A stretch of 64,000 nucleotides of DNA from NCBI GenBank assembly GCA_021904315.1, contig CM038907.1, positions 28,155,223-28,219,222 of the forward strand, given 5' to 3'. The notes under the pieces were generated by a model. The model was not told the DNA's origin and did no database searches. It worked only from the letters and a program-made list of their open reading frames with translations. The DNA is from Sphagnum magellanicum. Its lineage: Eukaryota > Streptophyta > Sphagnopsida > Sphagnales > Sphagnaceae. How positions within the stretch are numbered: position 1 is the first letter of the stretch; every line of letters starts with the position of its first letter. The translations under genes and the position numbers were made by a program. Positions 1 to 11,029 of this stretch are shown piece by piece.

Positions 1-334
1 GTAAGCTTTTTGTAAATCAACATACATGACTAGATTGTCACTAAATAGGAAGTAAGTTTTTTCTATGCCCATAGAGGAGACAAAATTGTCAGTAAACATG
101 ACCTAGGTTTGTTGGCTCTACACATAGGGTAGAGATTATGCATTTGTGCAAGATTTGGACTTGGGGATAAAATTTTGGCTCACTCATTGACCAATGTGGA
201 GATGACAAGTGTTCATAGAATGAAAACTTTCACATGGATGTAATTTTCCATGTTTGGGTGGATATAACCCTAATTACATTAGGTTTTTAGGTAATTGAAC
301 ATTGTAAGTTTTGATAATCATTGTAGAAGTTGAA
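1..334. other. AT-rich DNA, no feature recognised
   Basis: I see no gene, RNA or repeat here. It may include decayed upstream sequence of the WAT1-like fossil that follows. Confidence 0.4.
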
Positions 335-2462
335 AGGATTATCTTTTCAACCAAGCTCTCTGTTATTGGAATTACAGCTCTAGCTTTCTGCTTTTTTTGG
401 GTAAGGGTTTTTTATATTAGTTTTAGATACTACCACCCTCTAAATCTGTTTTTGTTTACATCTCTAACCAACCCCCAAAAAAATCACTTAAGAGAGTATT
501 TCTTTTCTTTGTTGCTTACATAGATCAAATCCCCAAGAGATTTGATCAAGGGTACTATGTTGGTGATCTTCTATTCTCTATTGAATTCATAATGATGTGT
601 TTAGTTGAATGCCACGTTGCACATGACCTAGCTGAAATAATAATAGACAATTAGGGGTTGTGATTTTGAAAAGTTGAGGAAATGGCATTCTTGTATTTTT
701 GGTGGTTTTTGTGTTCATCCCATGTATGAATTGTTATATTGACGACAATGGAGCTAAAAGAGGTTTCCATCTCATTTTCATTCAAGTTGTTCTAGCAATG
801 GTTTTAGAGTATCTCTATGGAATTTTGGAATGTCCAATTTCAAATTCTTAAACAAAATTTTGAAGTTCATGGTATAATTAAAAATATTGATGATTCTTGG
901 GGTAGATTTTGTTATCACAGTTTAGAAGATATTCACATTTGAAGGCGGGATGGGATAGCTAAGGTGATTAGAATAGTAATTTGCGTAGGAAGAGCAGTCT
1001 TGATGTCATTATACAAAGGTGAGGTGTTCCTTGTATGGAGTTCTAGTAATATGCAGCTTGAAGTTGATTATGTTGTCCTTGTCCAACCTTTCAAATCACT
1101 AACTGTGTGTTTTGGCACTAGTGTTGCAAGCATGTCTATCAACAAATTTCAGCTGGGATGTATCTTCTTGGTGTTGAATTCAATGTTGTGGGTTGTTTAT
1201 CTCAACTTGCAAGTGGAAGACCTACTTTGCTTTTCCATCATCTCTTTCTCTCAAGTCCCCATTCATGTATTCTTTCCCCCTCCCCTTCCCCTTCCCCCTC
1301 TTTCCCTCCTTTATAGACTTGCAATTATGTAATAAATCTTTAAAACTTCATCATTGATGGGGGTTCTAAGTTTGAAAGCTAATTGGGATTTTTTTGCAGT
1401 TGACAATGCACCACTATTTATCACAAGTTTCAATTGTGAAAATATTCCCAACACCACTAACTGTCACAGTCTACACAAACTTGTTTGGGGTGATTCAAGT
1501 GGGTATCTTGGGTGCTATATTTGAAGGCATGCCAAACTTTGTTTTAACCTCATTCAATGAACTTATCAACGTTGCATATGCGGTGTGTATGTATGTGTGT
1601 ATGTAGGTATTATTGGGGATTTTGGCAAAATGGTTCTTATCTATATGGCCTATGGTTTTATCACAAAGACCAAAATGGCTCCTATGTATATGGTCTATGG
1701 TTCTGTCATGGAGACCAAAGACTTTGGCAATTGACATTTGTCTTGAGTGTGAAATGCATGATTAAAAGTATATTCTTTTTGTTTAGTAGAGAAACAACTC
1801 GATTGGAACTTGGTAAATTCACAAGTATTTCCAAAGAAAATGATCCAAACCTCTTCCCAAAAATGCAATGTTGAAGATTGCTAAAAACTAACTATTGTTT
1901 CTTCTTTCTTACATTGCAAACACTAGTAGCTTCAAGTATCAATTTCCTATTACAATTATGGTGCGTAAAGAAGGGAGGACCATTCATTATCTTCTTATAC
2001 GTCCCTATCCAGATGATAGTATTGGCAATGTTGTCAATCCTTATTCTTGGTGACTCTCTTTGCATGGGAATGTATGTTCACTCACTCTTTCAACTTACAA
2101 TGCAAATAGGTAGTAAACACTAATGTGTGAAATCATGTGTGTGTGTGAAAGAAAACAAAAGGTCACATTTGAATTTGGAATTGTTAACTCATGCTTCATG
2201 AGAATTATTTGTTAACAGTTGTAGGTGGAGGATGTCTTGTTGCATGCAATTATTGATCATGAGTGGGGATTCTTGATTTCTGTATAGGGTGTTGGGGGGG
2301 TTTTTCAAATTGGATGGATTCTATCTTGTAGTTTTTGGCCAAGCACATGAGAGATGGCTTAAACAATTATAAGCAAAGGGCTTCGATTCAATGCCAGACC
2401 TCGAGAGATTTGGGGTTGTGAAGGAAGCCACTAACCTTCATAAACCTTTATTATCATCTTGA
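335..2462 (+). pseudogene. WAT1-related (nodulin MtN21/EamA) transporter pseudogene
   Basis: Several exon-like blocks follow the order of a WAT1-type ten-helix drug/metabolite transporter. A possible first block ends at a GTAAGG donor at 401 (TKLSVIGITALAF). Block 2 is about 921-1212, after a TCACAG acceptor, with GIAKVI, LMSLYKG and LGCIFLVLNSMLW. Block 3 is about 1430-1582, with FPTPLTV and FGVIQVGILGAIFE. Block 4 is about 1905-2071, with LQLWCVKKGGP and VLAMLSILILGDSL, ending at a GTATGT donor. Block 5 is about 2290-2462, with FYLVVFGQAHERWLKQL. In-frame stops at 940-942 (TGA) and 2370-2372 (TAA) and imperfect splice junctions show that it is dead. Family members work in plasma or vacuolar membranes on auxin, amino acids or other small molecules; the substrate here cannot be told. 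The introns remain, so this is not a retrocopy. The family call is strong and the exact block edges are approximate. Confidence 0.72.
1629..1718 (+). repeat. Two-copy 45-bp tandem repeat
   Basis: Two adjacent 45-bp units, both with 'atatgg' and 'ctatggtt', lie in what would be an intron of the WAT1-like pseudogene. They read as repeated NGSY.YGLWF in one frame, but no known gene contains this and I treat it as non-coding. Confidence 0.55.
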
Positions 2463-2843
2463 TAGAAATTCCTGACATGGATATGGAACTTTGGTTTGTT
2501 GTCTATTTCAACCAGGAAACAACAAAACATCTTCTTCACCTTGATGTCATTCTTTTGTAAAGGTCTTCAGGTTTCCTCACACTCTTAACAAACCTTTTTC
2601 TTCCATACTACACCCACCCATCTTGAAGAAGTTGAAAAATTTGTCTTGTGTTGATTGTGTTGTCAACTAGACATTAGTATTAATTTCATTTCTCACTTTC
2701 TTTTTTCAACCTATCTACACCCATTGATGCTTGTTTACAAAATCAATCAACGATTCCAAATTCAAATGTGTGTTGGGTGCACTAGGAAAGGAAAAAATTG
2801 GAAGGCATTGATGGGATGGTATGTAGGGAGTGTGTGTATGTAG

Positions 2844-3002
2844 GCATATGAGCCCAACACATTGCTCCTTGACAATTCTTCAACAACTATGGGAACATGA
2901 CTACCATTGGCAACGACAACCTATCTTTTTCATCTAGAGAAAAAGGTTGTGGTTGTTTGTGGTGATGGAGGCTTCATGTTAAATTCTCAAGCAAGATTTT
3001 AA
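2844..3002 (+). pseudogene. Acetolactate-synthase-like TPP enzyme, single exon fossil
   Basis: After a TATGTAG acceptor the frame reads AYEPNTLLLDN, a degraded TMGTGLP segment, then EKKVVVVCGDGGFMLNSQ. GDGG followed by FM.NSQ is the Mg/thiamine-diphosphate binding motif of acetolactate-synthase-like enzymes (GDGx24-30N family). The preceding NTLLLDN..TMG part resembles the catabolic or bacterial-type ALS-like branch rather than the plastid AHAS, though this is judged from memory of the family. A TGA at 2898-2900 replaces an expected glycine codon, and the frame closes at 3000-3002 before the helix that should follow. I found no neighbouring exons. It is a fragment of a dead gene, with no product expected. 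Confidence 0.6.
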
Positions 3003-3289
3003 TCTTTCTTCCCATTGGGTCCTAAAATTAAAGAAATGGGCATTGGAAATATTTATAATTTAGATAATATTCTACTTTCCTCTTTGTCCCATTGTTAAAC
3101 TTTTGGTATGAGAATGAGCTGTAGACTTGTTGCAAAAGTTTGAAAGATTAGGCAAAAAAAAAGAATTTTGTTAAAAGCTAGTAAGGGCATTATAATGTGT
3201 AATAGAAAACTTTATTGAACATTTTGATGATTTTTATAGGAGATGGAGACAACAATGTGTTTAGATATCAATTTGACCATTGTTGTTAT

Positions 3290-3770
3290 AAATGACAATG
3301 GCTTTTCAATTTTCATTTTAATTTTTAGTTTTTAGTATTTAGACATTTCAGTTTCTAATTTTCAGTATTCAAACATTTTAGTTTTCAGTTTTCAATATTT
3401 AGACATCTCACTTTTTAGTTTTCAATATTTAAACATTTCAGTTTTCAAGTTTTCAAATTCCTTTTAGATATTTCACAGAAAGATTTCAAATTTTAGTTTT
3501 CAGTTTTCAACTTTCAATATTCACACATCCAAGTTCAGACATTTCAGTTTTCAAATTTTCATATTCCAAATGCTTCATATAGAGATTTCAAATTTCAAGT
3601 TTTAGTTTTCAGCTTTGAGTATTCACACATCACAATTTAGACATTTTAGTTCTCAAAATTTCAGATTCCAAGCATTTCACATACAAATTTCAAATTTCAG
3701 CTTTCAATATTCACACATCAGAATTCAAACATTTCAGTTTCAAAATTTTAGATTCCAAACATTCCATATA
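3290..3770. repeat. Degenerate 'tttcagttttcaa' tandem repeat tract
   Basis: About 480 bp consists of variants of 'cagttttcaatatt.acacattt', with units of roughly 25-60 bp and irregular spacing. It is low complexity and AT-rich with no coding frame. Confidence 0.6.
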
Positions 3771-3774
3771 CTAT

Positions 3775-3880
3775 AATACCTTGGCAGGTTTGGCACATGC
3801 CTCCCAAACAATTAATTAATTTTGAATATTCAATTTCGGAAAATAAAATATTCCTAAAGATTCTTTATTTTCCTTCCTAA
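3775..3880. mobile_element. MITE-like end, 'taccttggca' family
   Basis: 'taccttggcaggtttggcac' followed by 'attaattaatt' matches the terminal type seen at 20235-20398 and 63081-63131. Only one end is apparent here, so the element boundary is uncertain. Confidence 0.3.
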
Positions 3881-4259
3881 GGAGTTGGTCTTTGATGGTC
3901 ATATAACATTGGCAAAGCCATTAAGCTATGAGTTGCTTGTTTTTTTTGAACCAATAGAGATGACCAAATTGACAGTCGATTCCATTTCTCCAAGCTGCTT
4001 TGGAAGTCTCCAACTTTTAGGAAACAATAGTATATGTAGAAAAACTGCAATTTTTTTTCATCTTTATGTGCAAGAAACAATCATGTAAGAGAAATAGCAA
4101 ACGCATACCAGGCTTGAATATCTATGCAGAATAGTTATAGTTGAATGAGGCAAAGGTTTCAAATACATTTTGCTGTTAACTTCTTCACAACATCAACACA
4201 GCACAACAAAGTGAAGTGCATCCATGGATGGATAGATTATAGCTAGCAATGATGGATTT

Positions 4260-4600
4260 TTGCACATAGGTGCATCCCCCTTACTTTATGTCGTGAGGGC
4301 ACGCGTGTCCTCTCTCTCTCTCTCTTCCCTTCGTGTCCTTTTCATCTATCACGTCATTGAAGGATCTGCCGTCGCAACAGACGCGTTCGCGAGAAGGCCT
4401 TCAAAAATTCTATTCCAGGAAGCTGCGGCTTCGGCAGTGATCAAAACGAATGTCTGTTTTTTTTCGCAAGGTAATGCGATCAAACAGATTTTCAAGTCCT
4501 TTTGCTATTTTCTTTTTCCTTTTTGTTACGAATGGGGAGGTGGCATTGAAGCGTTTCTTGTTGTTTCAGTTATCTCTGTTCCACGTGAGTAAGGTAATTT
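4260..4600 (+). promoter_or_regulatory. CpG-rich leader-like island
   Basis: This stretch is sharply richer in GC and CpG than its surroundings (acgcgt, gacgcgttcgcg), has a TC tract at about 4310-4324 and a donor-like 'gcaaggtaatg' near 4470. It looks like a promoter or 5' leader. It could have belonged to the nuclease-like or the bZIP fossil downstream. I do not accept the 110-aa open frame across it as a gene. Confidence 0.3.
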
Positions 4601-5105
4601 TAGTTTAAGGGAAGTGATTACGGTTGCTTTTTCTTCTCTCGCATTTTGAGATTGATTTGATGCAGTTTTTTTCTGGATTGGATGTTTGTTTCCAAGATGA
4701 TCAAAGAGTTGAAATTTATTGTATGCTAGTTTAAGGGCAACATCTCTAAGATGGCGTTATACCATGGAGGAGAGAATGATGTCGATTTGTGTCATATCGT
4801 CCAACTTTGAGGGATCGAGTCCAACTCTAGAGGATGTGGATTTGGAAGAAATGCTCGTGGGACATTATAATATTTCTTAAGCCCCTTTCATAGACTTGGT
4901 TGTTTTCAAGAGGATTTGCATGACGCGCTTCAAGAGTTTGGTTGAGGGAACATAGATATTTCAATTCTTGGCTTTTACAGGTGTGAGTGAAAAGTCTTGA
5001 TGAGATTGATAGGATTCGCGAGAAAAGACGAGGTTGTGTGGTATTCACGAGTAAAGACAAGGTTGACTACCACACATGATTCTGTACAATGGGAGAACAT
5101 AAATT

Positions 5106-5660
5106 TTGATTGTGAAATTTATGGTTGGTGTGGTGCATGAATGTGTAGCACGAGAGTTTGCTTGTATGTTTGAAGAGAAGTTGTTGTTTCGAGGTGTTTT
5201 TAAATCAATTAGAATGGTTGGATCAACTAGATTTGGAGGCCCTTCACTCAAATCAAAGGAAGTGGATGTGAGTTATAAACCTTGTTTTTGTGACTTGACA
5301 AACCATTGCCCAAGTTTTGTGATTGAAGTTGGTGCGTCAGAGTATGTGCTATGTTGCATGCAAATGTCGTTTATTGGCTCACCAACTGTGATGGGAAAAC
5401 TCGCATAGTGATCCTATTGAACTTCAACTAGATAGATAGGCAAATTTTGGTAGAGTGGTGGGAGGAAGTTCCTAGGACATGATCAAGTTGGTCCACTGTG
5501 AACTATAGTTGCTGACCAGGAATGATGCAATTTATGACATTGGATGCAAATGTTCAATATGATGGTTCTTTGTTTGAGATTTTGGGAAAGAAGCTTTTTG
5601 ACGTTCTACCTGCAACATTTTTGGAGGGCAATTTCTATTCACTCCTCATGACTTAAATGT
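5106..5660 (+). pseudogene. Fossil of a nuclease-like (PDDEXK-type?) plant/fungal hypothetical family
   Basis: The first frame contains MGVGSTRF-like and GGPS..SKE.DVSYKP followed by PSFVIEVGASE. Near 5342 the frame shifts, after which WLTNCDGKTRIVILL is readable, and further on FEILGKKLFDVLPATFLEGN. The order 'acidic SYKP, .vVIEVG.SE, W..n.dgkt.ivi' is that of a family of hypothetical proteins, common in fungi and present in some plants, whose core resembles a restriction-endonuclease fold. I am assigning it from memory of the pattern. The frameshift and stop codons after 5405 make it a pseudogene. Its neighbour is the bZIP fossil 340 bp downstream, but nothing links the two. Confidence 0.4.
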
Positions 5661-5997
5661 GTTCATCAAAACCTATTGGTCATTAACTAGATAATGTTTG
5701 CAATGAGCGTGTCCCTACTTTGTTGGTGAGTAGCTAGATCCCTTTTTGGATTGTGTTTTCTAACATTTGTTGAATAGTGCATGACATTTTCAAACAGACG
5801 ACCATTCTTCACTACAAAACTAGCTAGTTTGTCTGTTGCCTTCTTCACCTCTTGATCAGAAGGTACAGGAGGAACTGCAATAACACATTGGGATTAGACC
5901 ACGATATGTGAGGAAACCTTTTGTGCACAAAATCTTTTATAGTTACATGTTGTTCTGAAACTTGGCTATGGTTTGGTTGTGTTTGGTTGAGTTGCAG

Positions 5998-6568
5998 AAA
6001 GATTCATCAGGCCTGACTGCAGGAAATAGTGAGCTGAAGTTGCAACTGCAATCTATGGAGCAGCAAGCCCAGTTGCGGGATGGTATACCTGTTTGATTGT
6101 TATCTCTTGTAGATTTGGGCACTAGCAGCACTTGCTAGAAAAATCATATGTTGATGAGTCCATTCAGATGTGAGCAGGTGATTAACTGTGGGTTTGATAA
6201 GATTAGTGTCCTTGGTGATATCTGCCCGACTAGGGGTTTTGTAATATAGTGTGCTGAAGTTGATGAGTGGAATGCAGATTTAAATGATGCACTACGAGAA
6301 GAGGTGCAGCGTTTGAATGAGGTAACAGGACAGTCAACTAACAGCAGTGGCCAGAATTTGTGTGGACAGGACTTCTAACATCTGCCAAACCAACCTCTTA
6401 AATTCACAGTAGCTTGAGCAACTGCAACAGGCACAGACAGGGCTTGATAACCAGCAGCAAATTCACTCAGAGTTTTTGCAACAAGACACTCTCCATCTCT
6501 CTAGCAGCTTTATTAAGCCAGAACGACCACATAATGGAGTGAACCATACAAGCAGCACTTCATTTTAA
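5998..6568 (+). pseudogene. bZIP group I (VIP1/RF2a/RSG-like) transcription factor, 3' gene fragment
   Basis: Exon a (5998-6082) follows GTTGCAG and reads KDSSGLT.GNSELKLQLQ then MEQQAQLRD, the end of the leucine zipper. Exon b starts at 6278 after AATGCAG and reads LNDALREEVQRLNE then VTGQ. This is the signature that follows the zipper in VIP1/RF2a-type bZIPs, and the splice junction falls where this family has it. The frame then hits TAA at 6376-6378, shifts, and passes a TAG at 6410-6412. It then resumes as a Gln-rich tail (LEQLQQAQTGLDNQQQ ... SFIKPERP) ending at a natural stop, 6566-6568. I could not find the exon with the basic DNA-binding region upstream. This is therefore a truncated, intron-containing remnant, lying tail-to-tail with the minus-strand MAP65 gene. 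Confidence 0.75.
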
Positions 6569-7130
6569 ATAGCAGGCCTTGATGAGGATGAAAACTTTGG
6601 ATAAGGTTTGGATTAAATGGGGTTAAATGTTCCATCAATATGCAACTGCCCATATTACATGTTCAAGTTGTGCAACTTTTCCAGAGGAGAATTCTTTTGT
6701 GCATAGCAAGTGTTCACCTCATGTCACAATTTTTTGAAGTATATGCACATAAATCTTCAGAGCAGAGGCAACAGATGTTGGCTTGGTTTGATGCAGCTCT
6801 TTCACAAACATGATGCCTGACTAAATAGTTTCCATTCAGAGTTCAAAGAAACTGGCAGTATCAACTTGTCTACTTTGGTTAGATAACTTAGATTAGTCTA
6901 AGAAGGTACAAAGGTGACATCCTAGTGACCCCATCAGCAGAAACCCAGAGTGTAAATCTGGTTATGAAAAACTCCACCCTTTAGGTAGAGTAGTAATCTA
7001 ATTGCTGCCTTGTAGTTTCCAGATCTTGAGCTAAAAGTTCACTGGGTGATATCCCAGAAATTGAGTTGTTAGGAGTAGCTTTGCTGACCAGGGTGGATGG
7101 CAACCTGTTTCCATAATCACAATTCTATGT
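6569..7130. other. Intergenic DNA between two convergent gene tails
   Basis: This holds probable 3' flanks of the bZIP fossil (plus) and MAP65 copy (minus). I see no additional gene or repeat. Confidence 0.4.
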
Positions 7131-7468
7131 CTACTGTGCTGCAGCTGACAATGAAACTGGTGACAGAGGTGGCTGAGGTGCTATCTTCTGCACCGCCTGG
7201 GATTGTCCATGCCCACCAACAGTATTCCTCCTACCTACAGAGGTAGATACACTGGTTCCTTAACCAGAAGAAAAAGTTGGGAGTACCCTAATGGAGAAGG
7301 TGGGGAATGAGGTTGATGGCCAAAATGCGTTTAGCAGTTCCCAGGAGGAGGCCTACCGATCCTGAGGGGAAGTGGGACCTGACCCACCTGCAGAGGCAAG
7401 CCTAGACATCTCATCGTTGTTGGCATTCACATAGTTGAGAGGGGCTGCAGATCATGTGCAATCCTGCT
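7131..7468 (-). pseudogene. Abandoned C-terminal tail of the minus-strand MAP65 gene
   Basis: Sequence past the stop at 7469 still aligns with the tail of the intact paralogue. The old exon 11 continues to about 7388, where CTGCAG meets GTGGGT, with the conserved APLNYV now in another frame. An old exon 12 (7234-7131) follows a CTCTGTAG acceptor and reads GQSQAVQ..APQPPLSPV, matching GQPAVQPLALRQPLSPV of the plus-strand copy, and ends in TAG. One frameshift plus a TGA (position equivalent to an Arg codon, consistent with CGA to TGA) separate it from the upstream frame. Confidence 0.65.
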
Positions 7469-10400
7469 TCATTTCCTTTGCTGGGAAACATTTAACCCAT
7501 TTGTTCCTGAGGGCTCGGTAGTTCCTGGCTGTGGTATGGCACTGCCAGGCGAAAGACGACGATTGGGTTGAGGTCCATTTCCGCTAACAATGGTGCGAGA
7601 TACACCATTCACCTTCTTGGAGCTGAGAGGGGCCTTTGGTGGACTGGGCTTCAACGCAAAAAGTGTCTGTTTTTCATTCATCATTTGATCTTGGATTTTC
7701 TTATGATCCTGTTGTCAAACCAAATTTTTTCCAAATGTTCAATAAGGCATATTGCTGCCACATATCATCTCATACTGCAGGCAGGTACTGCCTTACCTCA
7801 CAGACGTAAATGGATCTACACTATTCTGGGTACATGACATGCTGAGAAGAGAATTAGCAATGATCTTAGATTTGGAAGTGGTGAGGTGTTTCCCACATAC
7901 TCTGAGTCGACGCTTCTCCTCATCCTTTTCTTGGCGCAAGAAGTTGTATTCATCCAGCATGGCAAGCAGTCTCACCTACATTGAGTATTCAATGTGAGAT
8001 TAGCAGATATCCAGTTTTTTTGAAGGCATTGTTGTCAACACCATCCAGAAAACGAAGTGAAATTTCTGCGGCTCTTAGAAAACATGGCCAGAAACACACA
8101 GGAATGTACCCCATCAAACAGGAAGGGAATGCCATTTTCCTCCTCCCAAGCTCTGGTCCTCAAAGTTAATGACTCCACAAGAGCTGTAGAACACAATGAA
8201 CATTACACCATACAATCAGGAATAACATGATTTGTTAAGATTCAACAAAACAAACTAGGATCTACATACAAACTATAATCACTAGCTTTTCTGAATAGGT
8301 GAGGCTCTCTGCTCAATACTGCTGAAAACCTACAACTTGAAAGCATTGTTGTGATAGACATACTTTGTATGTCAGCCCATACCAGGAAGTTTATTAATTG
8401 CTGCCCGGGCTCGTTCTGCACGTTTCAGATTCAGATGAGCTCCTTTGCTGGAAAACCTATTTTCATCCTGCATCCAATTCAATGTCACAACTTGGAACCA
8501 TATAGACAAAGCTTCATCAGCAAGAAACTGCCCAGTATTCACCATGACAAAATATCTATGAGAATGTAAAATAATGCAGCAGCTAGTTTCAAGATAACAA
8601 TGTCCTTCTGAGCTGGTGCTTCACAAGTTTCTAAACAATGTGACCAGGTATCAAACCTTGTTATAATCCTCAAGCCATCCCTCCTCTTCACATGCGGACA
8701 TCCACTTTTCCATCTTGTCAAGAATCTCCTTCCTCCTGGATGCTTCTTGCTTGACTTGAGTTATCTGCTCTTCCAACTTGCTCAGAAGGTCTGATGGGTC
8801 TTCCTCTCCTGTGGTCAATAAAATTTGATAAGTTCGAATGCCAATTTCAACAGATGCAAATGAGCAGAGGAATTTGGAATATTACCAACTTTTTTTTTTC
8901 CTGATAATCACAGTATCTCATAGTCACCTGAATCAATCAAGGCAATGAGTTTGCCTTCCATGGTATTGGCATCGGGTTCTATGTGTGCAAATCTGCAGAT
9001 TTCCTCCAACTCCATTCGCCTTTTCAACACAATTTCTTTCATTTTGCTGGCCTTCAATGAGTCAAGTCTTGCAACTTCTACTTCCACCTATGTCAACCAA
9101 GTGTGCAACACCAATTGTCAAAGCTAGCACATTCTATCCTGAAGTGGAGCTCCATGGAAGAAAGTAGAGAAACCTGCAAGTGGAAGAGGAAGAGAGAATG
9201 AACACGTACCTGATCAATGATATCTAAGGTAAGGGAACTGGGTGCAGTTACATCCTCTTCAGTTGCTGCAATGTTGCAAGTTATATGTTGAAACAACTCC
9301 TGTTCTTCAGATGGGGTGTCCATCAGGTTCCATAGTTCAATGAGAGATGTCCCAAGGTCTTGCAGCTGTGGACAAGAGCCAGTGTCAGAAAATCATCTAA
9401 CAATAGCCAGAGATGGCCAAACAATGGATCTCAGAGTTTAGGATAGATCTGCACCTTCTGCAGGCGAAGCTTTTTTTCCTCACGCAAGGAATGGATGGTC
9501 TTGGCTAGACGAGCAATTGTGTCATTGCTAATACTCTTGGGATGTCCTCCATCTGAGTCAACCAAGCTAGGATGAACACCAGCAATAATCTGGACATAAT
9601 CCATTCCCAAAATCGCACACAATTGATGTGCCACATTCATGTACTCAAACACTCTGTGCAAGCGGTCGCCCTGCCAAAACCCAAGCTCAGATTTCAACAA
9701 CAGTAAAACAAATGAAACTGTTGCACTTGCTGCCATTGATTGTTTCCTTAAACATATCTATAAGATTGCATAGAAGATCTTCACAACAACACTTTGAAAG
9801 GTAACACATCAATGATTGTGGTCATAACCTTATGAGAGTCACTCACAAAGTGTCAGACCATCACCTTCATCATGAATGAATTGTTGCCATGACTACCCAC
9901 TGACTTCATCAACTCCCAATGGTAGGTGTGTACATAAGTACATAATAATCAGCCCAAAACTTGGGGCAAAAACCATCATACAAACATCCGCATCCTGAAT
10001 TTCTGTCACATTTCTGGAAGCAAGGGGAAGACTCAGTTGCGATGTTGGCTGGCATCCAAGAGACATAGCTAATGAAAAACGGTCATTTAAGCTGCAACAA
10101 GGTTTAAACATACAGAAAAATGTGGCTCACCCTTTCCTTTTGGAGTGCTTGAAGCTGAACATTATAGTCCTCAAGTCTTTTTAAAGACAGATCCTGATCA
10201 CCCTGATAAAAATCTGCAGCTGGAGGTGTTGCAATTTCTCGACAGATGCTTGCAATCTGTGTCTTTGCCTCCAAAAACTGCTTAGCCCGATCCTCCTTCC
10301 TTTGTCTCAACGCTTCCAATTGGGGCCTAATAGTAGCCAACTGCTCTCTCAAAGCTCCTGTGCGCTTCTTCTGCTGCGATTTCAATTTGCCTCACACTGA

Positions 10401-11029
10401 GTTTCCAATTGAAGCAAGAAAGAGGTCTATGGTCTACCCAACATGGAGAATGAAATCAACAACACTGCAAGTTGTAGCAGAACCTAGATGGGCAAAAGAA
10501 GCTCTGTGTTTTTTTAATCCAAAGCTGTGTGGTTTGTTTATTCTGTGAGTTTTTCCTGGTATGGACATTATTGCATAGGTGTGAAGCTGTGGGTGCAGCA
10601 GGCAAGTCCGTGAGACTAACTCGTGAAACTGCAGGATCTCCAAGGGCGGAGAAAAGTGCTGCCAATTCAGCTTCGGAATTAGCAAGATCTTGATGCAGCT
10701 GTGCACGGGCATGGCTGGCACGCTCCACCTTTCGCCTGTAGACCTCCAGACACTCCTGCTCCAGCTGCAACAGCATCTTGTCTCTCTCTGAATCAGTCTC
10801 CCCCACCTCGTCCCATATTTGCTGCATTTGCAAAACCCACAAAACACCATGTGCTTTGCATAAGCCCATGTGCTTTGCATAGCTCCAGAGCGTTCCAAGT
10901 CGATCCTTGGTCAGAGAAGAAAGTACCCAAATGGGCACAAAGAAGTTCTGATACACGAATAGAGAGACAAACCTGCAACTCACGAAGTAGGGACCCGCAT
11001 GTGTTTTCCACATGCTGCTGCTGTCCCAT
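7469..11029 (-). CDS. MAP65: MAP65/ASE1/PRC1-family microtubule-associated protein, tail-truncated paralogue
   Basis: Exons on the minus strand are 11029-10973, 10821-10621, 10373-10131, 9670-9455, 9365-9210, 9087-8928, 8808-8657, 8467-8383, 8183-8110, 7975-7901 and 7708-7469. All have GT-AG borders and consistent phase, giving about 552 aa. MAP65 proteins are antiparallel homodimers that cross-link microtubules in cortical arrays and the phragmoplast. The family marks are present: CGSLLRELQ, QIWDEVGE, the FEYMN..HQLCAILGMD segment, NLMDTP.EE, WMSACEEEGWLEDYN and AMLDEYNFLRQEKDEEKRR. Exons 4-10 have exactly the same lengths as in the plus-strand paralogue; in exon 4, 50 of 72 residues are identical. 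The protein stops soon after NRRLSP, so it lacks about 140 residues of basic, phosphorylatable tail. It could be a working short isoform (AtMAP65-1 is 587 aa) or an early pseudogene. An intact core and splice sites favour recent function. Confidence 0.85.

Noticed and set aside
4260-4592. 110-aa open frame in a CpG-rich island
   Set aside because: There are no family features. The CpG content and TC tract fit a promoter or leader better than a gene.
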